Positions 57,980 to 64,000 of a stretch of DNA of 64,000 nt are shown here, one piece after another. The position numbers and the translations under genes were made by a program. The notes below the pieces were generated by a model. It saw nothing but the letters and a program-made list of their open reading frames with translations. It was not told the origin of the DNA and did not search any database. The number at the start of each line of letters is the position of its first letter. Positions within the stretch are counted from its first letter, which is position 1. Origin of the DNA: Microvirga sp. BSC39 (GTDB lineage: Bacteria; Pseudomonadota; Alphaproteobacteria; Rhizobiales; Beijerinckiaceae); NCBI RefSeq assembly GCF_000739015.1, contig NZ_JPUG01000062.1, positions 310,001 through 374,000 of the forward strand, read 5' to 3'.

Positions 57980-59872
57980 TCAGTGACCCCCGGGGATCCC
58001 TGCATCGTCCATGTCGGCCTCGGCACCCTCGACGGAAGACAGCTGGTTCTGGACCTCCCGCAACCAGGCGAGATTGGTCTCATTATCATCTTCGGCGAGT
58101 GCGCGCTCGGCTGCTCGAAGTTCGCTATGTAACGTGCGGGCGCGGCGATGCAAGGTGATGGCTTGCCTCAATGCGTCCTCAAGACGCAAGGGGTCCGCGT
58201 GAGGATCGAGCATCCATCGGTCGCCGGGACGGACCAGAGCCGTCAGCCTGTCAGCCTCGGCCGTCAGACCGGCCCGTTCGAGGCGGGCCCTCATGACGGT
58301 CAGGTCGGCAGGTTCGCCGCTCGCCGCTCCATCGAGCAGGAGACTGCGCACCATTTGGGTAGAGCGCCGTTCAAGTTCAAGATCTGCAAGGGTTTCCGCA
58401 TGATTTTGAAGGAGTTCCGGGTGGATCAGGAAGGTGCAGAGGATCATCGCCTCCCGGGGAGACTCGGCCGTTCCGCCGGCGAAGAGCGCATTGCGGGCCA
58501 GCATCGGCGAGACGCTCAGGCGGGAGCTCGGCGTCATGGGCTGGGGCTTCTGGAAGTCCCGCCGTGGGCCGCCGCCCTGGCGGTTGAAACGGTTCGGCCG
58601 GGTGTCGGGACTCAAAGCCGCCAGGCGGCTTTCGACCTCCTCCCGGTAGTACTTCTTCAGGGTTTCGTCGCGAATCAGAGCAAGTGATTCGCGAAGCCGA
58701 CGCTCCAGGGCCGCCCGCCGCTCCGGAGTATCGAGGGGACCCGCCTCAAACTCCCGGGTCCAGAGCACGTCCACCAGGGGCCGGGCCGCGCCCAGCACCC
58801 GCTCCACGGCGGCAGGCCCGCCGCCGCGGGCGAGGTCGTCCGGGTCCTGCCCCTCGGGCAGCATGGCAAAGCGCAGGGACTTTCCCGGCATCAGGTTCGG
58901 CAGCGCCACGTCGAGGGCCCGGTAGGCCGCCCGCTGGCCGGCCTTGTCGCCGTCGAAGCAGAGGATGGGCTCTTCCGCGAGGCGCCACAGCAGGGTGAGC
59001 TGGTCCTCCGTGAGCGCCGTGCCCAGGGGCGCCACCGCATGGGGAAAGCCCGCGACATTGAGCGAGATCACGTCCACATAGCCTTCCACCGCGATCACGG
59101 TGCCCCGGTCATGGGCGGGCTGGCGGGCGAGGTGGTAGTTGTAGAGGAGACGCCCCTTGTTGAAGAGCGGCGTGTCCGGGGAGTTCAGGTACTTGGCCGG
59201 CACGTCGGCGCTCATGGCGCGCCCGCCGAAGGCGATCACCCGGCCACGCAGGTCGCAGATCGGGAACATCACCCGGTCGCGGAAGCGGTCGTAGGGGACC
59301 TTCACGTCCTCGCCGGCAATCAGGAGCCCCGCCTCCACCATCATGTCGATGGACACACCCTTGCCGGCAAGATGGTCGCGCAGGGCGAACCGCTCGGGCG
59401 GCGCATAGCCGATGCGGAACCGTGTCTGCGTATCCCGGCTTAAGGAACGGCCGGCCAGATAGTCCCGCGCCTTGGCCCCGATCCGATCCTGCAACGAGGC
59501 TTCGAAGAACGCCGCAGCCAGTTCCATGACGTCGTAGAGGCTCTTGCGCTTGACCTCCTCCTGCCGGTCCTCTTGGGACAGCTTGGGCAGGGGCACCCCG
59601 GCCTCTCCGGCGAGCCGCTCGACGGCCTCGGGGAAGGACAGCCCCTCGGTCTCCATCAGGAAGGTGAAGATGTCTCCGTGCTTGCCGGAGGAGAAGCAGT
59701 GGTAGAACTGCTTCTGGTCGTTCACGTAGAAGCTCGGCGTCTTCTCCGCGTTGAAGGGCGACAGCCCCTTCCACTCCCGCCCGGCCTTCTTGAGACGCAC
59801 GCGCTTGCCCACGACCGCCGAGGTCGGCAGCCGGGTGCGGATTTCTTCGAGAATCTGGGGCGGGTATCGCAC
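57980..59872 (-). CDS. dnaG: DNA primase DnaG
   Basis: 630 residues from GTG 59872. N-terminal zinc-binding-type domain, catalytic core with TOPRIM motifs VIAVEGYVDVISL and LCFDGDKAGQRAA, RNAP-basic motif region YLNSPDTPLFNKGRLLYNYHLAR, and a C-terminal helicase-binding domain. In the N-terminal domain the four zinc ligands known from E. coli (Cys40, His43, Cys61, Cys64) read Ser38, Asn41, Cys59 and Ser62, so zinc binding is not expected. It makes RNA primers for replication. Confidence 0.96.
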   Translation of the reverse strand: MRYPPQILEEIRTRLPTSAVVGKRVRLKKAGREWKGLSPFNAEKTPSFYVNDQKQFYHCFSSGKHGDIFTFLMETEGLSFPEAVERLAGEAGVPLPKLSQEDRQEEVKRKSLYDVMELAAAFFEASLQDRIGAKARDYLAGRSLSRDTQTRFRIGYAPPERFALRDHLAGKGVSIDMMVEAGLLIAGEDVKVPYDRFRDRVMFPICDLRGRVIAFGGRAMSADVPAKYLNSPDTPLFNKGRLLYNYHLARQPAHDRGTVIAVEGYVDVISLNVAGFPHAVAPLGTALTEDQLTLLWRLAEEPILCFDGDKAGQRAAYRALDVALPNLMPGKSLRFAMLPEGQDPDDLARGGGPAAVERVLGAARPLVDVLWTREFEAGPLDTPERRAALERRLRESLALIRDETLKKYYREEVESRLAALSPDTRPNRFNRQGGGPRRDFQKPQPMTPSSRLSVSPMLARNALFAGGTAESPREAMILCTFLIHPELLQNHAETLADLELERRSTQMVRSLLLDGAASGEPADLTVMRARLERAGLTAEADRLTALVRPGDRWMLDPHADPLRLEDALRQAITLHRRARTLHSELRAAERALAEDDNETNLAWLREVQNQLSSVEGAEADMDDAGIPGGH

Positions 59873-60090
59873 GAGGCGTGAGTCTCCAAACCTGCTTCAT
59901 AACCTAGGGCGGTGACGGAGAAGCAAGAAAGCGAACAGCCAAGCTTTTCTGTGCCCATAATCCACAGGCGAGACCTTCTTCCCTAACAAACCCAAGCCGA
60001 TGAACCGATTGGTGCGGAAGTTTTAACAAGCCTGTGCCAGCCTGAATGCATTGCGAGAAAAACAACAAAGTTATTTTGGAGCAAGGGGCA

Positions 60091-62226
60091 ATGCCCGCTG
60101 TTACGACAATCGGTTCCACTGGCGATACTTACATCGACGGCCTTCTTGGAAATCTGAAATGGGCCACTGGGAATTTCAGCTATAGCTTCCCGACGGATGC
60201 CTCTCTCTACGGCACATTCTACGGCGAGGGGGAAACCGCCAGCTTTGGCGTCCTCAACCCGCTTCAGCAGGCGACCGCCCGGATGGCCCTGGCGATGGTC
60301 GCTTCGGTGGCGAACCTCACCTTCACGGAGGTCACCGAGACGGCAGCCCTCCATGCCGACCTGCGCTTCGGCCTTTCCGACCTGCCCAATACCGCCTGGG
60401 CCTATTACCCGAGCACGGCCTCCGAAGGCGGCGACGCCTGGTTCAACAAGTCGAGCAGCGCCTACAGCAAGCCCGTGAAGGGCAACTACGCCTTCCTGAC
60501 CTTCATCCATGAAATCGGCCATGCCCTCGGGCTGGAGCATCCTCATGAGGCCGGCATGCCGGCGGACCGCGACTCCATGGAGTACACGGTCATGAGCTAT
60601 CGCTCCCATATCGGCGCCTCGACCACGCGCGGCTACGTCAACGAGACCTGGGGCTACGCCCAGTCGCTGATGATGCTCGACATCGCCGCCCTGCAGCATC
60701 TCTACGGCGCCAACTACGCCGCCAACAGCGCCGGCACGGTCTATGCCTGGAGCGCGACGACCGGCGAGATGTTCATCGACGGCGTCGGCCAGGGAGCTCC
60801 CGGAGGCAACAGGATCCTGCTGACGATCTGGGACGGCGGCGGCAACGACACGTACGACTTCTCGAACTACGGCACCAACCTGAAGGTCGTTCTGCGCCCC
60901 GGAGGCTGGACCACCACGGCCGCGGGCCAGCTCGCCAAGCTCCGCTACGACGGTTCGCGGCTGGCTGCGGGCAACATCGCAAACGCCCTGCTCCATCAGG
61001 GCGATACGCGTTCCCTCATCGAGAATGCCGTGGGCGGAAAAGGCGCGGATACGATTGTCGGCAACCAGGCGGCGAACACGCTCAAGGGCAATGCCGGAAA
61101 CGACAGGCTCACCGGCGCTGAGGGCAACGACCTGCTGGATGGAGGCGCCGGAAGCGATACGGCTGTCTTCGGAAGCCGCCGCTCGGATTACGGCGTCACC
61201 CTCCTGGCCGACGGATCGCTGCAGGTTGCAGACCTGCGCACAGGCGCACCGGACGGCACGGACACCATCTGGAACATCGAGATGTTCCAGTTCAGCGACC
61301 GAACCTACTCCCTCGCGGAACTGATCCCGGTCGCCCAGCCGGTGGCGACTGAACCTCCCGTCACGGACGAGCCGGCGGCGACCGATGAACCACCGGTCCC
61401 GGAGGATCCCCTGGCCAAGCAGGACCTCGTGCTCACCGGCACCGGGGCCGCCGACAGCCTCGATGGCGCAGAGGGCAACGATCAGATCAACGGCCTCGCC
61501 GGGAACGATGCCATTTACGGCCTGGACGGCGACGACATCCTGATCGGCGGATCGGGCCGCGACATCCTCGACGGCGGCACAGGCACGGACACCGCCAGCT
61601 ATGCGACGGCCCGGGCAGGGGTTGCGGCCGACCTGATGGCCGCGTCGAGAAACACGAGGGATGCATTCGGAGACCGCTATGCGAGCATTGAGAACCTGAC
61701 CGGCAGCGCCTATGCCGACGTGCTGAAGGGCAACGACGGCGTGAACGCTATCATCGGCGGCTCCGGGTCGGACGCGCTCTACGGCCGTGGCGGTTCCGAC
61801 CGGCTCGAAGGCGCCGACGGCAACGACTATCTCGAGGGAGGTCTCGGAGCCGATGCTCTGTACGGTCATAGCGGGCGCGACACCCTGTATGGTGGTGCGG
61901 GAAGCGACGTGCTGGCCGGCGGGTCAGGAGCAGACCTGTTCGTGTTCAAGGCGCGTGGTGAAACCGCATCGGGCGCGCAGGATATCATCGAGGACTTCGT
62001 GTCCGGCACGGACAGGATTCATCTGCGCAGCATCGATGCCAACACGAAGGTTTCCGGCAATCAGGCGTTCTCGTTCATCGGCGGCAGTGCCTTCACCGGC
62101 AAGGCCGGGCAATTGAACTTCCGCGACGGCGTGCTGTCCGGGGACGTCAACGGCGACGAAATGGCCGATTTTCAGATCGCCCTCCCCACTGTCTTGTCAC
62201 TGAAATCGACGGATTTCTATCTTTGA
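60091..62226 (+). CDS. Serralysin-like M10 metalloprotease with RTX repeats
   Basis: 711 residues from ATG 60091 (AAGGGG upstream; an earlier ATG at 60046 is less likely). The zinc site FIHEIGHALGLEHPHE (HExxHxxGxxH) and Met-turn EYTVMSYRSH sit at ~145-185. RTX-type GGxGxD repeats occur in two blocks (~325-365 and ~465-620: GGSGRDILDGGTGTDTA, GGSGSDALYGRGGSDRLEGADGNDYLEGG), separated by a Pro/Glu-rich linker (VATEPPVTDEPAATDEPPVPEDPL). The end ADLFVFKARGETASGAQDIIEDFVSGTDRIHL is a type I secretion-type C-terminus. There is no Sec signal. No inhibitor or secretion genes are nearby. Confidence 0.92.
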   Translation: MPAVTTIGSTGDTYIDGLLGNLKWATGNFSYSFPTDASLYGTFYGEGETASFGVLNPLQQATARMALAMVASVANLTFTEVTETAALHADLRFGLSDLPNTAWAYYPSTASEGGDAWFNKSSSAYSKPVKGNYAFLTFIHEIGHALGLEHPHEAGMPADRDSMEYTVMSYRSHIGASTTRGYVNETWGYAQSLMMLDIAALQHLYGANYAANSAGTVYAWSATTGEMFIDGVGQGAPGGNRILLTIWDGGGNDTYDFSNYGTNLKVVLRPGGWTTTAAGQLAKLRYDGSRLAAGNIANALLHQGDTRSLIENAVGGKGADTIVGNQAANTLKGNAGNDRLTGAEGNDLLDGGAGSDTAVFGSRRSDYGVTLLADGSLQVADLRTGAPDGTDTIWNIEMFQFSDRTYSLAELIPVAQPVATEPPVTDEPAATDEPPVPEDPLAKQDLVLTGTGAADSLDGAEGNDQINGLAGNDAIYGLDGDDILIGGSGRDILDGGTGTDTASYATARAGVAADLMAASRNTRDAFGDRYASIENLTGSAYADVLKGNDGVNAIIGGSGSDALYGRGGSDRLEGADGNDYLEGGLGADALYGHSGRDTLYGGAGSDVLAGGSGADLFVFKARGETASGAQDIIEDFVSGTDRIHLRSIDANTKVSGNQAFSFIGGSAFTGKAGQLNFRDGVLSGDVNGDEMADFQIALPTVLSLKSTDFYL

Positions 62227-62238
62227 CGGGAGAGCGCC

Positions 62239-62460
62239 TTGGGCGAGTGGATCGATTTCGAACGATGGAAGGAATGCCCGCAGCTCGAGCGGCCCGGTTA
62301 CGCCTTCGAAGTCAGGAATGCCGAGGGACAAAGCCTCTTCACGGCGTGCGACGTCTCTCTGAAGCTGCCGTCCAGCTGGACATCCGCTCCCGTGCAGTTC
62401 CGGCTCGTGGAGGCTCCCAAGCCCCGGCATTCAACCCCGATCCCGAGGCCTCGATCCTGA
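62239..62460 (+). CDS. Small hypothetical protein downstream of the RTX protease
   Basis: TTG 62239, with GGGAG upstream, gives 73 residues: MGEWIDFERWKECPQLERPG, FEVRNAEGQSLFTACDVSLKLP, then a Pro/Arg-rich end. I recall short proteins of this wording (EWIDFERW...FEIRNAEG) in Hyphomicrobiales, without a known role. It lies 12 nt past the protease stop, so it is probably co-transcribed. No signal peptide or motif suggests a protease inhibitor. Confidence 0.6.
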   Translation: MGEWIDFERWKECPQLERPGYAFEVRNAEGQSLFTACDVSLKLPSSWTSAPVQFRLVEAPKPRHSTPIPRPRS

Positions 62461-62483
62461 GCGGGTGAAAGCCGGATCGGGAT

Positions 62484-64000
62484 CTAGGCCATGCCGTCCG
62501 GCAGCGGAGCCTTGACCGTGCAGACGACGCCCGTGGGCACATAGGCGAGGCTCACATCGCCTGCGAGTTCCTGCGCGAGGCTGCGTTCGATCAGTCGTGT
62601 GCCGAACCCCCTGCGCTCCGGCAATGCGACGGGTGGGCCTCCGCGCTCCTGCCAGCACAGGGTCAGCTGCCTCTGTTGACCCGGCATGACCGACCACGAG
62701 ATCGCCACCTGCCCCTCCGGCACCGACAAGGCCCCATACTTCGCCGCATTGGTCGCAAGCTCATGGACGGCCATGGACAGGGCGAGCGCCATGCTCGGCG
62801 TCAACCGGACACGCGGCCCATCGATGTCGCAGCGCCCGCTGGACTGGCGGCAATAGGGTTCGATCACCTCGCCGACGATGTCGCGCAACTCGGCCCCCTC
62901 CCAGTTGTCGCGGGTAAGGATGTCATGCGCCCGTGCCAGAGCGAACAGGCGATCCTGAAAGGCCGTGACGCTCGGGCCGGTTGCTGTATCCGTGTGCCGG
63001 AAACTCTGGAGAGCGATCGACTGAACCGTGGCGAGCGTGTTCTTCACCCGGTGGTTCAGCTCGTTGATCAGCAGGCGCTGACGCTCCTCCCACAGCTTGC
63101 GCTCGGTAATGTCGAACGCAACGCCGGTTGCTTTGACGTAAACGACACCTTCTTCCCCATGCGTGACCTCCAGGTCTGCCCTGAGAAGCAGCCAATGCCG
63201 TGAACCGTCCGGCCAAATGACTTCGAGCTCTTCTTCGGCATAGTTCTCATGCCGTCCGAGCGCAGCCGCGACTGCTGCCCGGAGCCGGTCCTGAGCCCCC
63301 GGCGCATAGCGAGCCCTGATCTCCTCGATGGTGGGAGATGCATCCTCGGGAAAGCCAAGAAGACGATTGAGTTCAGGGGAGGTCCTTACGGAATTAGTCC
63401 GCGTGTCGTTTTCCCACACGGCCATCCGGCCGGCATCGAGTGCGAGCCGAAGTCGGGACTCGCTCTGGCGCAGGGCGGCTTCGGCCTCCCGACGGGCCGT
63501 GAGGTCGATGCTCACCGCTACGATCGAATGTGGTTGCTGCGCCTCGCTGCGGATAAGGTTCACCGTGTTGCCGACCCACACCTCGGAACCGTCAGGCCGG
63601 ATGTAGCGCTTCTCGATCTGAAACGGCTCACCCGCATCAATGGCGGATCGGAGGAGACGGAGGTTCTCGGGCAGGTCGTCGGGATGGGTGATTTCCTGCA
63701 TGCGCCGGCCGCTCAGGAGTTCTTCTCGCGTGTAGCCTGTAATGTCGCAGAAGCGGTCATTCACGCGAAGGAAGCGTCCGGTCAGATCCACCTCGGCGAA
63801 GCCAGCAGCGGTTTGGTCAAAAATAGCAGCAAAGTGAGCCTCACTGTCGCGCAGCGCAGCCTCGCGCCGCTTGCGCTCGGTGAGATCGCGAGCCAGGCCG
63901 ATGCGCACCTTCTGGCCCCGCCAGGTGCTGGGCCGCCCCACAAACTCGGCCGGAAAGACGGAGCCGTCCTTGCGGATCGCCTCGATCTCGTAGGGCTCTT
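62484..64000 (-). CDS. PAS-domain sensor histidine kinase, HWE family (N-terminus outside window)
   Basis: The reverse strand is open from the stop at 62484 to the right edge with no start, so the 5' end lies outside. The visible part has three to four PAS/PAC modules (EAIRKDGSVFPAEFVGRP at the edge, HFAAIFDQTAAGFAEVDLTGRFLRVNDRFCDITGY, RMAVWENDTRTNSVRTSPELNRLLGF), then the HWE kinase core: LINELNHRVKNTLATVQSIALQ (phospho-His), MAVHELATNAAKYGALS and RRGFGTRLIERSLAQEL. No membrane helix is in the visible part. HWE kinases in this group often feed general stress or light/redox pathways. Confidence 0.9.
   Translation of the reverse strand, partial: EPYEIEAIRKDGSVFPAEFVGRPSTWRGQKVRIGLARDLTERKRREAALRDSEAHFAAIFDQTAAGFAEVDLTGRFLRVNDRFCDITGYTREELLSGRRMQEITHPDDLPENLRLLRSAIDAGEPFQIEKRYIRPDGSEVWVGNTVNLIRSEAQQPHSIVAVSIDLTARREAEAALRQSESRLRLALDAGRMAVWENDTRTNSVRTSPELNRLLGFPEDASPTIEEIRARYAPGAQDRLRAAVAAALGRHENYAEEELEVIWPDGSRHWLLLRADLEVTHGEEGVVYVKATGVAFDITERKLWEERQRLLINELNHRVKNTLATVQSIALQSFRHTDTATGPSVTAFQDRLFALARAHDILTRDNWEGAELRDIVGEVIEPYCRQSSGRCDIDGPRVRLTPSMALALSMAVHELATNAAKYGALSVPEGQVAISWSVMPGQQRQLTLCWQERGGPPVALPERRGFGTRLIERSLAQELAGDVSLAYVPTGVVCTVKAPLPDGMA

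Overview
The window is GC-rich alphaproteobacterial chromosome. The closest fit I can suggest from memory is Hyphomicrobiales, family Methylobacteriaceae, Microvirga-like. The reasons are the dnaG-rpoD pair, an HU protein with a histone-H1-like tail, a glpSTPQUV glycerol ABC operon, DUF1194 and extensin-like proteins, an HWE-family histidine kinase, several RTX proteins, and short palindromic repeats of a kind common in that order. No database search was possible, so the genus is a guess. I see no phage, insertion sequence or CRISPR array.

Region by region. (1) 1-13.1 kb, minus strand: a long co-directional run. It starts with an amino-sugar ABC transporter and nanE, then msrPQ (periplasmic methionine sulfoxide repair by a molybdenum enzyme), then modABC (molybdate uptake), an M29 aminopeptidase, and a peptide/nickel-type ABC transporter ending in an M14 carboxypeptidase that runs off the left edge. 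(2) 13-17.3 kb, minus: the sugar transporter genes and a PP2C-like phosphatase. (3) 17.4-24.2 kb: an acidic small protein, a DbpA-type DEAD-box helicase, a PHB-depolymerase-type esterase, a DUF1194 von Willebrand protein, an extensin-like gene interrupted by a stop codon, and HU. (4) 24.5-31.6 kb: KDG kinase and KDPG aldolase, then an acyl-CoA synthetase, enoyl-CoA hydratase, AhpD-like protein, FAD oxidase and SDR. (5) 32.1-38.3 kb: the complete glpSTPQUV glycerol importer with a terminator. (6) 38.3-44.7 kb: a large hybrid histidine kinase, a patatin-like lipase, a decayed RTX gene, a Crp/Fnr regulator and a CAU-decoding tRNA; the last part looks AT-richer than its surroundings. (7) 44.9-51 kb: glutathionyl-hydroquinone reductase, adenylate cyclase, 2OG-Fe(II) oxygenase, Ada, a PEP-mutase-family enzyme and an Fsr-type exporter. 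(8) 51.3-64 kb: a CAP-domain RTX protein, dicarboxylate symporter, serine hydrolase, DUF1801 protein, rpoD, dnaG, a serralysin-type RTX metalloprotease and part of an HWE kinase.

Most of this is housekeeping and transport. The observations most worth a second look are these: the paired degeneration of one ATP site in GlpS/GlpT; two genes each broken by one in-frame stop (extensin-like and RTX); loss of three of four zinc ligands in DnaG; TGC-N3-GCA sites ahead of the PHB-depolymerase-like gene; the msrPQ-modABC arrangement; the two peptidases bracketing the peptide importer; and a six-codon leader coupled to the PP2C gene. I did not find an obviously new defence or mobile system.
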